Assembly: GCA_902556425.1 (NCBI GenBank)
Contig: CACDWG010000003.1
Location: 62,001 to 126,000 of the forward strand
DNA: 64,000 nucleotides
Reading direction: 5' to 3'
Source: UBA4421 sp002704225
Lineage (GTDB): Bacteria; Pseudomonadota; Gammaproteobacteria; Pseudomonadales; Azotimanducaceae
Made by a program: the position numbers and the translations under genes. The notes below the pieces were generated by a model. That model did no database searches. It was not told the DNA's origin and was given only the letters and a program-made list of their open reading frames with translations. Shown piece by piece: positions 36,618 to 43,929 of this stretch; position 1 is the stretch's first letter; each line of letters begins with the position of its first letter.

Positions 36618-37076
36618 ATGTCTGAATCAGCATCTTTCGACGAGTCAAACGTTAGCTGGGAACCGCTTCCAGGACCGGATGGTCTGCCCGCGGATCATAT
36701 TGGAATGTCTATTCTCAATGTCGACGATCAGGCAAATATCGTGGATGTCCTGTTCAAATTTGACGCAGGTGCCAAGATCGTGATGCACAGGCACACGTCC
36801 GTGTTCAATACCTTTGTTGTGAAGGGTGAGCACCACATCTACACGCCGGAGGGGGAACTGACCGATGTACGCCCTGCCGGGACTTATCGATGTGGCCAGC
36901 CCAGCGAGGAACCCCATACGGAAGGAGGTGGCAGTGAGGACGTTGTAATTCTTTTCAGTCTGCGGCCCTATGATGCGGAGCAGCCGATTTATGAAATTCT
37001 TGATGACAACCTAGAGGTGGTCGCTACGATGACGTTCAACGCGTTGAAAGAGCTTTATGACGCCAAAGCTGCCTGA
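36618..37076 (+). CDS. cupin-domain protein
   Basis: A 152-residue single-cupin protein. The first cupin motif is visible as GAKIVMHRHTSVFNTFVVKGEHHIYTPEG in pieces (H-x-H, then the conserved Gly-Glu region), and the second as the PHTEGGG segment. It resembles the ChrR/dihydroxyacetophenone-dioxygenase-like cupins, which bind a divalent metal. AAGGAGAG precedes the ATG. Enzymatic or sensor role cannot be told apart here. Confidence 0.8.
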   Translation: MSESASFDESNVSWEPLPGPDGLPADHIGMSILNVDDQANIVDVLFKFDAGAKIVMHRHTSVFNTFVVKGEHHIYTPEGELTDVRPAGTYRCGQPSEEPHTEGGGSEDVVILFSLRPYDAEQPIYEILDDNLEVVATMTFNALKELYDAKAA

Positions 37077-37486
37077 CCATTGAAGGGCAGGTCTCGGTTG
37101 GCGGCATCGTGACTGAATTCCGTAACACGCTGTCGCCACACTCAGTCTGCGCAAGTTATACCAGTGAAACTCAAGAATGCTGAATACTCTTGATGGATCA
37201 CTTACCTTTAGCGCGCTACGCGTTACTGACGAAATAGTAGGCGGTAAACACAAAAACGTAGGCGACTGCGTAATAGTAGAACAGTGCTTTAGGCGGCATA
37301 TGGCTTTCCTAGATCGTTGTAGGCTGTTCGACAACAGTAAAGCTAAGACCGGCCGCCGACAACAAACGTCTAATGCTTCGCATCTATTTTGTGGGGCTGT
37401 AACGCTCAAGCGGCTATTGTTTTCTGAGTTGGGTCGGTGGCAAAGTTCACTGAAGCATTTCGCCTCAAATAAGAAAAGGAATCCTT
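37077..37486. other. 410-nt intergenic region
   Basis: Contains a possible 27-residue minus-strand membrane microprotein (37216-37299) and, at its right end (37455-37486), the shared leader block GCATTTCGCC...AATAAGAAAAGGAA of the exported-protein genes. The rest shows nothing I can support. Confidence 0.5.
37216..37299 (-). CDS. possible 27-residue membrane microprotein
   Basis: ATG 37299 with AGGAAAG upstream (spacing about 6). The product begins MPPKALFYYYAVAYVFVF and ends TAYYFVSNA: a single aromatic-rich transmembrane helix with positive charge at the N-terminus. Its size and layout resemble small accessory membrane subunits (for example of respiratory oxidases), but no partner gene is adjacent. 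Evidence is composition and ribosome site only. Confidence 0.4.
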   Translation of the reverse strand: MPPKALFYYYAVAYVFVFTAYYFVSNA

Positions 37487-37894
37487 ATGATTAAGCAAAT
37501 TTCTGTTGGTTTAATGTTGTTGTTGTCCACTATGGCCTTTGCCGACGACCATGGGTCATCGTCTCCGGGGCCAGTTGAAACGTGGAACTGCGTTTTGAAT
37601 GAAGGGAAAACTTTGGACGACGTTCGCAAGGTCGGGGCTATGGTTGCCGAGGTTGGCAAGGCCGCGGGTGACCCAATCGCACAGTGGGTTTTCACGCCTT
37701 TCACCGGGGACATGGAAGCAGGTCGCTTCGTTTTGATGACTGGATGGCCTAGCTTTCCATCAATGGGCTCCTCTTTCGGAAACTTCTTCATTGATGGCGC
37801 TGGCGATGACGTAATGGTTGAGTGGGCTGCAACCGCTACTTGCGAAACGCGTAATCTCTATACTGTCGAAGAGCTGCACAATACGCTCGATTGA
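37487..37894 (+). CDS. exported single-domain protein, mature N-terminus DDH
   Basis: A 135-residue protein with signal peptide MIKQISVGLMLLLSTMAFA, predicted cleavage before DDHGSS. The mature part starts NCVLNEGKTLDDVRKV, the same opening as each half of the protein at 25941, and has WVFTPFTGDMEAGRFVLMTGW then CETRNLY at its end; the two cysteines could pair. The 5' DNA up to the cleavage site matches the gene at 33422. A terminator hairpin follows. Confidence 0.75.
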   Translation: MIKQISVGLMLLLSTMAFADDHGSSSPGPVETWNCVLNEGKTLDDVRKVGAMVAEVGKAAGDPIAQWVFTPFTGDMEAGRFVLMTGWPSFPSMGSSFGNFFIDGAGDDVMVEWAATATCETRNLYTVEELHNTLD

Positions 37895-37901
37895 TAGGCT
37901 G

Positions 37902-37941
37902 AAGCCTCTGATCCTTGCATCAACGCGGTGAAGAGGCTTTT
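37902..37941 (+). terminator. hairpin terminator after exported-protein gene
   Basis: AAGCCTCT (37902-37909) pairs with AGAGGCTT (37932-37939), followed by TT; loop of 22 nt. It lies 7 nt after the stop of the gene ending at 37894. Confidence 0.6.
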
Positions 37942-38059
37942 AATCGAACAGGGCAGCGCCGTGGTGTGCCATGAGTGTCCCGCGTTGCTCTGCGGAACGC
38001 TGGATGAGCCCCGTCTGCCACGGCTTGTCTTATACCCTACTGATTTCTAGAACCTAAAG

Positions 38060-38204
38060 GTGGTACCCGGGGCCCACATCACTACCTACTTTAGGAATCT
38101 TCACAGGCCCTAGCCCACGTGTTTACTAGCTTTACAGGGCTTTGGAAGCCTGTCAAAGGCACAAAAGTGTCTACCGTTTTGTCTACCCCGGGGCAGGTGA
38201 CCAT
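38060..38204 (+). repeat. left island end; 145-bp inverted repeat, copy 1
   Basis: Starts with the att core GTGGTACCCGGGGCCC and is the reverse complement of 43785-43929 with three mismatches by my reading (142/145). Contains two TGTCTACC direct repeats (38168-38175, 38180-38187). Confidence 0.85.
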
Positions 38205-38260
38205 ACCGCCCTGCACCTAGATATAGGCATGGGCGGACATTTTGAAGGGTTTTGGGGTTG
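38190..38260 (-). repeat. dispersed repeat with CCTATATCTAGG core, copy 1
   Basis: On the minus strand: CCCCAAAACCC, then AATGTCCGCCCATGCCTATA, TCTAGG and GGTCACCTGCCCCG. Related copies lie at 43041-43113 and 43728-43800. The core CCTATATCTAGG is a near palindrome. Confidence 0.7.
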
Positions 38261-38298
38261 TGAAGGCTTTTGACCTCCACGCCCCCAATTAGTCCCAT

Positions 38299-39042
38299 CT
38301 AACCGCCATTTACCCAACGTTTAACTTCCATGCTCATGTTGGTAGCCTCTAAGGTGCGTTTTCCGTTAGCCGCTGCCATATAAGCTTGAGTCTCCGCGGA
38401 GTTGCGCACTGCTCCCATAGCCTCAACCAGTTTCCCGCGGCTGTCTGCTACCCACGTCACAAAATGAGTGCCCGGCATCATTCCCGAAGCTAGTGACTGT
38501 CCTAGATAAACCGCGCCGGGGAAGTCCTGCACGGCAGAAGAGTTCCAAAATGCGTCAAAGGCAGACATGAATCCATTTGGATCCGTCACCGTAAACGTAA
38601 AAATCATACTTACGGGGTTTGGTGAAGAAACATCACCATCATTTACCTTCGCGCGAAGTATCGAGTACATATTTTCCCATTCACGCTCTGTCAGTTCGGC
38701 CATAGAAGATTGGAACTCAGACCATTCCTTCGTGCCGTTTGAAGCCGCAGCTGACGCATCCATAGCTGCGCCGTTTTGGTAAAAAACGTTTACGCCATGA
38801 GTGCTGTCGTAATCTCCGTTAGCTATATTTTGGATTAGCACGACGGTGTTCGGTCCCGCCTTGCCTGCCTTTGAGCTGCGCCATTTTTCCATCGCTGCCA
38901 CAACAGCACCCGCATCTTCTGCTACAAAACCGAAACTCTGCCCATAGAACAGAGGACTATTTGACGCATGATCATCCGCACTCACGCCTGCCGATATGGC
39001 GAGCAACGTCGCCGCAATAAACATGTTTCTTAACCTGGTCAT
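38299..39042 (-). CDS. exported protein, mature N-terminus DDH
   Basis: About 247 residues from ATG 39042, preceded by AAAAGGAAGAG. Signal peptide MTRLRNMFIAATLLAISAG then VSA, predicted cleavage before DDHASN. The mature part has FVAEDAGAVVAAMEKWRSSK and later FTFTVTDPNGFMSAFDAFWN, a repeated alpha/beta arrangement like the other large exported members. Function unknown. Its leader (39043-39103) is a near copy of that of the gene at 39830. Confidence 0.72.
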   Translation of the reverse strand: MTRLRNMFIAATLLAISAGVSADDHASNSPLFYGQSFGFVAEDAGAVVAAMEKWRSSKAGKAGPNTVVLIQNIANGDYDSTHGVNVFYQNGAAMDASAAASNGTKEWSEFQSSMAELTEREWENMYSILRAKVNDGDVSSPNPVSMIFTFTVTDPNGFMSAFDAFWNSSAVQDFPGAVYLGQSLASGMMPGTHFVTWVADSRGKLVEAMGAVRNSAETQAYMAAANGKRTLEATNMSMEVKRWVNGG

Positions 39043-39103
39043 AACTCTTCCTTTTCTTATTGTCGTTAGTGGTGAAACCACGGACACAGATTGACAAGCA
39101 ATC
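39043..39103 (-). promoter_or_regulatory. duplicated leader with small hairpin and shared RBS, copy 1
   Basis: Nearly identical to 40268-40328. It contains a 5-bp hairpin GTGGT-TTC-ACCAC (39069-39081) followed by ACGACAATAAGAAAAGGAAG and the start codon. In the other copy the loop is TTT while the stem is kept. The AATAAGAAAAGGAA part also occurs before the genes at 33422 and 37487. Confidence 0.6.
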
Positions 39104-39248
39104 ACGTGGAGCACAACGCAAACATGCGGCGATAATGCAGTCAAAACCCAACAGTCTTAATGCGTCTCGTAGCGCCTCTCAGCACGGCGTAAGGTCAGAT
39201 CAGCAGAGGCAGGTGTAGGCAGCACTCCCAGAAAATGCAAAGCCCGTC

Positions 39249-39734
39249 TTATTCGTCAGCCACGACTTTTTGTTTGTATAGCCTTGTTTCTACAAGCAGG
39301 TCGCTTGTGTATTCGCGCAGCGAAACTATTTGCCCTCCTGAAAACTTAAAAACGAAGACGTACTTGTTTGCATATCTCCCATTTATTCCGTCAGCATCGC
39401 CTTCGACCATGAGCGCCACTCCGCTGTCGTCTCCAATTGCATCGACAACATCCAACTTTCTAAACCCACCTGGGATAAGTTGACCAACTTTAACCATCCA
39501 TTCAGAAAAGTAAGTTGTTTTGTCATAAACAACTCCGGCAAGCTGGGACACACCCATGAACTCGAAATCAAAGTCTTCATGAAGCAGGGCCTGTGCCACC
39601 TCAGGCTGAACTAATACGGTGTTCATAAACTGCGTAGCTACCTGAACGTTAGAGGTTGCTGTTGTGTGTTCGTGGTTGCCGGCTAAAGCACTAAAAGAGA
39701 CCAAAAGTGACAAAAAGATTGTTATCAATTTCAT
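39249..39734 (-). CDS. exported NTF2/SnoaL-like protein, mature N-terminus GNH
   Basis: 161 residues from ATG 39734. Signal peptide MKLITIFLSLLVSFSALA, predicted cleavage before GNHEHT. The mature part looks like a nuclear-transport-factor-2/SnoaL-type fold: VATQFMNTVLVQPEVAQALL, DFDFEFMGVS and GRYANKYVFVFKFSGGQIVS. It is a paralogue of the protein at 43175, with the same length and matching C-termini (TRLYKQKVVADE versus TRLYKQKLVADD). Ligand or catalytic role unknown. Confidence 0.78.
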   Translation of the reverse strand: MKLITIFLSLLVSFSALAGNHEHTTATSNVQVATQFMNTVLVQPEVAQALLHEDFDFEFMGVSQLAGVVYDKTTYFSEWMVKVGQLIPGGFRKLDVVDAIGDDSGVALMVEGDADGINGRYANKYVFVFKFSGGQIVSLREYTSDLLVETRLYKQKVVADE

Positions 39735-39829
39735 AGTAAGCTCGTTATTTAAATTTCGTTTATGTAAGCGGAGCAATAATCAGCCCGCCGTATTTAGCTG
39801 GAAGACATCTGGCGCCATTCAGAAAGACC

Positions 39830-40267
39830 TCAGTCCGCCGACTTAACTTCCCAATACTGCAAAGAAACCTCTTTGGTGAGAACGTCAGCATCCCAGACTA
39901 CGAAATTCACCACTCCCGTATTCGTTGCATCAGTGAAGTAGATTTGAATTGTCGAACCCTCTCTGGTGAATGTGCCGTGGTGAGGCGTAATCACCATCCC
40001 GCCATCATTGAGCATTGCCCTTGCCTGACCTGTGACAGTTCCGCGACTTCGATCACCGTTAACAGATTGAAGATAATGGGTAGCAAAAACAGTTCCGTAA
40101 TTTTCAACGGGCCCTTCAAAGTCGATGGTGGTGCCGTCGCTACCAATAGAAATGCTAGTGATTCTCAACTCTCCAGTGCCTGTGGGTTTCGTCATATCGA
40201 CGGCATTCGTGGCTGCGGATGTAAGCAGCAAGACTGACACCAGTATCGTTTGTAAAAAATTGCTCAT
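39830..40267 (-). CDS. exported small protein without the X-X-His N-terminus
   Basis: 145 residues from ATG 40267 with AAGGAAGAG upstream. Signal peptide MSNFLQTILVSVLLLTSAAT, predicted cleavage after ATNA, giving VDMTKP. The mature part is strand-rich (LRITSISIGSDGTTIDFEGP). Its leader is duplicated at the gene ending at 38299, yet the mature N-terminus lacks the histidine motif, making it the exception in this set. Function unknown. Confidence 0.68.
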   Translation of the reverse strand: MSNFLQTILVSVLLLTSAATNAVDMTKPTGTGELRITSISIGSDGTTIDFEGPVENYGTVFATHYLQSVNGDRSRGTVTGQARAMLNDGGMVITPHHGTFTREGSTIQIYFTDATNTGVVNFVVWDADVLTKEVSLQYWEVKSAD

Positions 40268-40328
40268 AACTCTTCCTTTTCTTATTGTCGTTAGTGGTAA
40301 AACCACAGACACAGGTTGGCAAGCAATT
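40268..40328 (-). promoter_or_regulatory. duplicated leader with small hairpin and shared RBS, copy 2
   Basis: Near copy of 39043-39103. Hairpin GTGGT-TTT-ACCAC at 40294-40306, then the same AATAAGAAAAGGAAGAG ribosome-site stretch ahead of ATG 40267. Confidence 0.6.
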
Positions 40329-40404
40329 GTCTTGGGCGCAACTATGCTCTAACGCTCACATTGATGAGGCTCAGGTAGGTTCACTGCTTTGTGCAAAGAG
40401 GGAG

Positions 40405-40857
40405 CTAATCAACCAACGTGATCCCTCCGGGTATTGATGCGCCTACCAATTTCCACCCCGCCACCGTCATAGCAAGGGTGTAAAATACCTTTGAAGTACT
40501 TAGCAAAGAGCCATCTGATTTGTGCCTGTTGAAATCTACCTGCACTACCGCTGAGTTAGGGCCTTCGTATAAGACAGTGGTATTGAGTATCTTTGAATAC
40601 CCCCAACCAGAGGCTTTGATGACCTCATAGTCAAAGACTTTTACAGATGCATCTTGGATCACCCTTACCTTTCCATCGTTAATAAAAACTGCTGGGAAGG
40701 TAAAGCTCTGCTCTGGATCAGCCTCTAACGTGGTTGAGTTGAATTTATCAAAGTAATCCTGAACAAAAGCTTCAACAGAAGAACCTTCATGGTGATCAGC
40801 TAGGGCGGGGCTGAAAGGAGCTATAAGAATTAATAATAAAAGGAGTACTAATTTCAT
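40405..40857 (-). CDS. exported NTF2-like protein, mature N-terminus DHH
   Basis: 150 residues from ATG 40857 (AGGAAA upstream; an in-frame TTG 15 nt earlier overlaps that site and was rejected). Signal peptide MKLVLLLLLILIAPFSPALA, predicted cleavage before DHHEGS. The mature part, VEAFVQDYFDKFNSTTL followed by strands ending FYTLAMTVAGWKLVGASIPG, fits an NTF2/SnoaL-like fold. It faces the polymerase-like gene across an AT-rich 159-nt gap. Confidence 0.75.
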   Translation of the reverse strand: MKLVLLLLLILIAPFSPALADHHEGSSVEAFVQDYFDKFNSTTLEADPEQSFTFPAVFINDGKVRVIQDASVKVFDYEVIKASGWGYSKILNTTVLYEGPNSAVVQVDFNRHKSDGSLLSTSKVFYTLAMTVAGWKLVGASIPGGITLVD

Positions 40858-41016
40858 GTGTTTTCCTATCAAGACTTTAAAGCCTTATAAGTTATTGTTT
40901 TTATTATACAAATCAATATCTTAAATATAATAATAATGATCATAACAGGTGCTAAAAGGCTTATAACCCATAAGCTATAGAGAGCCTTACCAACGCCCAT
41001 ATGAGCCAAAAGTTGC
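40858..41016. other. AT-rich region between exported-protein and polymerase-like genes
   Basis: Strongly A+T-rich with TTATTATACAA and ATATAATAATAATG stretches and a 6-bp hairpin GCTTAT-AACCC-ATAAGC (40959-40975). It probably holds divergent promoters. Its place directly before a polymerase-like gene makes a replication or unwinding role conceivable, but nothing proves it. Confidence 0.4.
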
Positions 41017-42231
41017 ATGCCTAGACTGAACCTATTTTTGAATGCTGATGTTGCCCTAGATACTGATCAAATCCTTTTCAATCAGTCTCTATTGGCTCCT
41101 GAACCCAAGCTAGGCACCAAGGCGCAACGTAAAGCCCTCCACTGCATCTTAAGCAATGTTGGCAGATACAGATCCCAGCCCTTGCTGTACAGCATTAGGA
41201 ACCAGGCCAATCCTCCTGAGCAATACAACCCTCACGGATATGGTCACAAGCCGTTGGTTGCCGTCATCAAACAGCTGAGAAATAACGGGATGTTAAGATT
41301 TGAAAGCGGCACACCTTGGTACGCCAAAACAGAACAAGGTGATTTCAAGGAACCCAAGCTCTCAGCATTTGTACCAAATGAGAAACTCATAAAGCTTTGC
41401 GCGAAGCTGGGGTACGCAGAGGCATCTCATAAAGGAGCTACAGAACACTTTATAGAACTTCGTAGCCTGACCAATAAGCTGCTGCCTTTTGAACCATCAC
41501 CCTACTCCAGACACATTGAGCAACTGATGTCAGCGTACTGTGCCTATCTGAACCTTCAAGACATAAAGATTGATGGGGAGGATCTTGGGCACATTCACCT
41601 CATCAGAAAGTACAAAGATTGGGATAGTTCTGGACGGCTCATTTATGGCGGAAGAACCCATCACCCATTCATGTCTTTACCTAAGGCCAAACGAAAGAAA
41701 ATCACAATAAACGGTGAACCCGTAGTTGCTGTGGACTACCCAGCGAGTCAGGCCAATGTGCTCTACAAGCAAGTTACAGGGGAATTCCTTCACCCGGAGG
41801 ATCCGTACAAGGTAGATGGACTGCACCGGGATACCGTCAAACATCTAATGCAGATGATGCTCAATAACGCCTCTAGAAGAGGAGCATCAATGGCTGCCAA
41901 AGCCAACCTAGCCTCACTCAAGAAAAGTGCCACTGAAGCATTTGAGTCAGATTCTCAAAAACATGGGGGTATAGCCGCCATGATGAAGCTCATTGAGGAG
42001 CGCAACGCTCCAATTGCTAAATGCTTCTACTAAGGGAAAGCTCAAGGGCAGTACTACGCGTGGCTGGAGTCTAACTTGGTGTTTGAGGTAGCTAAGCATC
42101 TAACTGATCAAGGAGTCCCCTCACTGACCGTACATGATGAATTCATTGTTCCTGAGAGCATGGAACGTGCTGTACTGGAGTGCAGATATTCCGTGCCATT
42201 CAGCACTGCGCCGTACACTACGAGCGATTAA
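41017..42231 (+). pseudogene. polymerase-like (PolA-type palm motifs) protein, in-frame stop near the C-terminus
   Basis: The frame from ATG 41017 gives 338 residues to TAA 42031-42033, then continues in the same frame for about 65 codons to TAA 42229-42231. Before the stop, VVAVDYPASQANVLYKQ looks like polymerase motif A, and EDPYKVDG then HRDTVKHLMQMMLNNASRRG a motif-B-like helix. After the stop, FEVAKHLTDQGVPSLTVHDE followed by FIVPES is a good motif C (VHDE). So the stop separates a required acidic motif from the rest. Similar proteins in other proteobacteria accompany integrases and are usually unnamed. The family match is by motif reading only. The stop is TAA, so Sec or Pyl decoding is not an explanation. 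Confidence 0.6.
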
Positions 42232-42457
42232 CGTGATTCGCAATCAAGCTCAAAGTGGACAGCACTACTGCTAGAAACAATACTGCCGATAGAATGGAAC
42301 TAGACGGCTGACCAGCTTCACTAGCTCTATCTAAAACCATCAGTCCACCAAGACCAACGAACCCTGCGGTGGAGAAGGCTAAGAAATGCTTGCCTCTAAT
42401 CCAGCCTAAGATCACAAGTCCTACTACTAAAAGTGCCCAGACCTTCCAAAATCCCAC
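42218..42457 (-). CDS. hypothetical small membrane protein
   Basis: 79 residues with two or three hydrophobic segments (WKVWALLVVGLVILGWI, then FLAFSTAGFVGLGGLMVL and a C-terminal one). Convergent with the polymerase-like gene and overlapping its end by 14 nt. I do not recognise it. Probably a real island gene because of its consistent membrane pattern. Confidence 0.45.
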   Translation of the reverse strand: MGFWKVWALLVVGLVILGWIRGKHFLAFSTAGFVGLGGLMVLDRASEAGQPSSSILSAVLFLAVVLSTLSLIANHVNRS

Positions 42458-42490
42458 TCATGATCCTCAGCTAAAGAAGGCGACTTCGTT

Positions 42491-42655
42491 TCAAGATTCA
42501 CCATCCCCAGAAGCTTTCTTGGCCTTAAAAATCAGAGGCGGCAGGACAAGAAGAAGAGGAAGGAAGAAGAAGCCTGCTTTGCTACTGATTTTGAAAATCA
42601 TGTAGCAGCAATACAGCACCAAAACGGTGATGAATAAGTTTCTAGCTAGGATCAT
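42491..42655 (-). CDS. possible 54-residue two-helix membrane protein
   Basis: ATG 42655 directly abuts the stop of the SEC-C gene (TGA 42656-42658), a coupling arrangement. The product reads MILARNLFITVLVLYCCYMI, then GFFFLPLLLVLPPLIF and a Lys-rich tail: two membrane segments. No independent ribosome site. Function unknown. Confidence 0.45.
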   Translation of the reverse strand: MILARNLFITVLVLYCCYMIFKISSKAGFFFLPLLLVLPPLIFKAKKASGDGES

Positions 42656-42835
42656 TCACGCGCTACGCCCGCAGCATTTCTTGAATTTTTTCCCGTTGCC
42701 ACATGGGCAGGGATCATTCCGCCCCACCTTAGGAATAGCGCGCGTAAACGGGACTTGCGGGCCACAACAAGAAGGCTCATTGCAGCAATCTTCCTCTTCA
42801 ACATTAGGCGCAGAGTTGGCAGATTTCTGGTCCAT
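42656..42835 (-). CDS. SEC-C motif miniprotein
   Basis: A 59-residue protein from ATG 42835 with TTGGAG about 9 nt upstream. The C-terminus is a textbook SEC-C zinc motif: VGRNDPCPCGNGKKFKKCC (C43-x-C45 and C55-C56 as ligands). The N-terminal half has two further Cys pairs (EDCC and EPSCCG). The motif, originally from SecA, binds zinc and occurs in many unrelated small proteins. A second tiny gene abuts its stop. Confidence 0.8.
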   Translation of the reverse strand: MDQKSANSAPNVEEEDCCNEPSCCGPQVPFTRAIPKVGRNDPCPCGNGKKFKKCCGRSA

Positions 42836-43174
42836 TGGCTTCGCTCCAAAAACTTCTCCGCCACCCTACCAAAACACTCTCTCAGACGCACACAGAAGCC
42901 CGTAGAGTCGTTTTGAAGGCTGGGCAATAGGAAGGTAGAGGGTGAGATTTTAACGTCTCAGAATCTAAGTGCTGAGCTTAGAGGTTTTTAGGGTGTTTGT
43001 CAAGGTGGTTCTCTGTTCAGGTGTCTAATGATAAGAAGTCAAAACCCCAAACCCCCCAAGATGTCAGCGCATACCTATATCTAGGTAGCTAGGGGGCACG
43101 GTCACCTGCCTCGCATTGTATTCGCCGCAGCCGCCGGTAATACTTGCAGCACAATTAAAAAAATCGGATTTCAC
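42836..43174. other. intergenic region with a dispersed-repeat copy
   Basis: Holds the start region of the SEC-C gene on the left and, at 43041-43113, one copy of the CCTATATCTAGG repeat. No gene is seen. An A-run at 43158-43164 precedes the exported-protein gene at 43175. Confidence 0.5.
43041..43113 (+). repeat. dispersed repeat with CCTATATCTAGG core, copy 2
   Basis: Reads AAAACCCCAAACCCCCCAAG, then ATGTCAGCGCATACCTATAT, CTAGG and GGTCACCTGCCTCG. This copy is not joined to an att core, unlike the other two. Confidence 0.7.
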
Positions 43175-43660
43175 ATGAAACTAGTAACGACCTTTCTCGC
43201 CCTATTGATCTCAACACATGCCTTTGCTGGCCACCATGAAGAGTCAGGCAGCAACGCCGCTAACGCTAAACTTTTCTTTACTGCTTTCCTATCTGGAGAC
43301 GCAGAGACGGCGAGAAATCTAGCGCACAAAGACTTTACGTTTGTGTTCAAGGGTAGAACCCAAATTTCGAATTTAGTGCAGGACAAAGAAGGTTTCTTCG
43401 GGAATTGGTCAAACAATGTAATTGCTAAGTTAGTTCCAGAGGGGTTTACAAAGTTCGATTTCGTCAAGTCCGTTTCTCAGGGTGACGATGTCGTTTGGTT
43501 GGCAGAGGGCGATGCACAGGGAGCCAATGGCCGCTACAACAATGAATACGTTTTTGTATTCAAATTTTCGGAAGGGAAGATACTTTCAATTGCTGAATAC
43601 AACAGCGACCTGCTCGTAGCTACAAGGCTCTACAAGCAAAAACTGGTTGCTGACGATTAA
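43175..43660 (+). CDS. exported NTF2/SnoaL-like protein, mature N-terminus GHH
   Basis: 161 residues. Signal peptide MKLVTTFLALLISTHAFA, predicted cleavage before GHHEES. The mature part NAKLFFTAFLSGDAETARNL, DFTFVFKGRT and GRYNNEYVFVFKFSEGKILS matches the paralogue at 39249. NTF2-like folds bind small ligands or act as enzymes; no specific role is visible. No strong ribosome site. It lies between two copies of the dispersed repeat. Confidence 0.78.
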   Translation: MKLVTTFLALLISTHAFAGHHEESGSNAANAKLFFTAFLSGDAETARNLAHKDFTFVFKGRTQISNLVQDKEGFFGNWSNNVIAKLVPEGFTKFDFVKSVSQGDDVVWLAEGDAQGANGRYNNEYVFVFKFSEGKILSIAEYNSDLLVATRLYKQKLVADD

Positions 43661-43727
43661 TAAAAATAGAGGACACTCAATCCTGTTGACGTGCCGGCTC
43701 AACGCATTGTGCTGGCTGCGTCGCACA

Positions 43728-43800
43728 CAACACCCAAACCCCTAAAAATGTCTGCCCATGCCTGTATCTAGGCAGCTGAGGGTTATGGTCACCTGCCCCG
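43728..43800 (+). repeat. dispersed repeat with CCTATATCTAGG-like core, copy 3
   Basis: Reads ACACCCAAACCCCTAAAAAT, GTCTGCCCATGCCTGTATCT, AGG and GGTCACCTGCCCCG. It runs straight into the 145-bp inverted repeat copy at 43785-43929. Confidence 0.7.
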
Positions 43801-43929
43801 GCGTAGACAAAACGGTAGACACTTTTGTGCCTTTGACAGGCTTCCAAAGCCCTGTAAAGCTAGTAAACACGTGGGCTAGGGCCTGTGAAGATTCCTAAAG
43901 TAGGCAATGATGTGGGCCCCGGGTACCAC
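43785..43929 (-). repeat. 145-bp inverted repeat, copy 2 (internal inverted att core)
   Basis: Reverse complement of 38060-38204 with three mismatches. It ends in the att core GGGCCCCGGGTACCAC (43914-43929), which is inverted relative to both island ends. One of the two arm-type repeats is degenerate here (43802-43809); the other (43814-43821) is intact. Confidence 0.85.

Noticed and set aside
37011..37409. 132-residue minus-strand frame overlapping the end of the cupin gene
   Set aside because: Low-quality composition and antisense overlap; the short 27-residue frame with a ribosome site is the better candidate in this gap.
38110..38298. 62-residue minus-strand frame in the left island end
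   Set aside because: It lies within the inverted repeat and dispersed repeat DNA, has no ribosome site and no recognisable protein character.
42031..42033. Recoding of the TAA in the polymerase-like gene as an unusual amino acid
   Set aside because: TAA is not a selenocysteine or pyrrolysine codon; a nonsense mutation is the simpler reading.
42652..42927. 91-residue minus-strand frame across the SEC-C region
   Set aside because: A different frame of the same strand encodes the SEC-C zinc motif with a good ribosome site, so this longer frame is a shadow.
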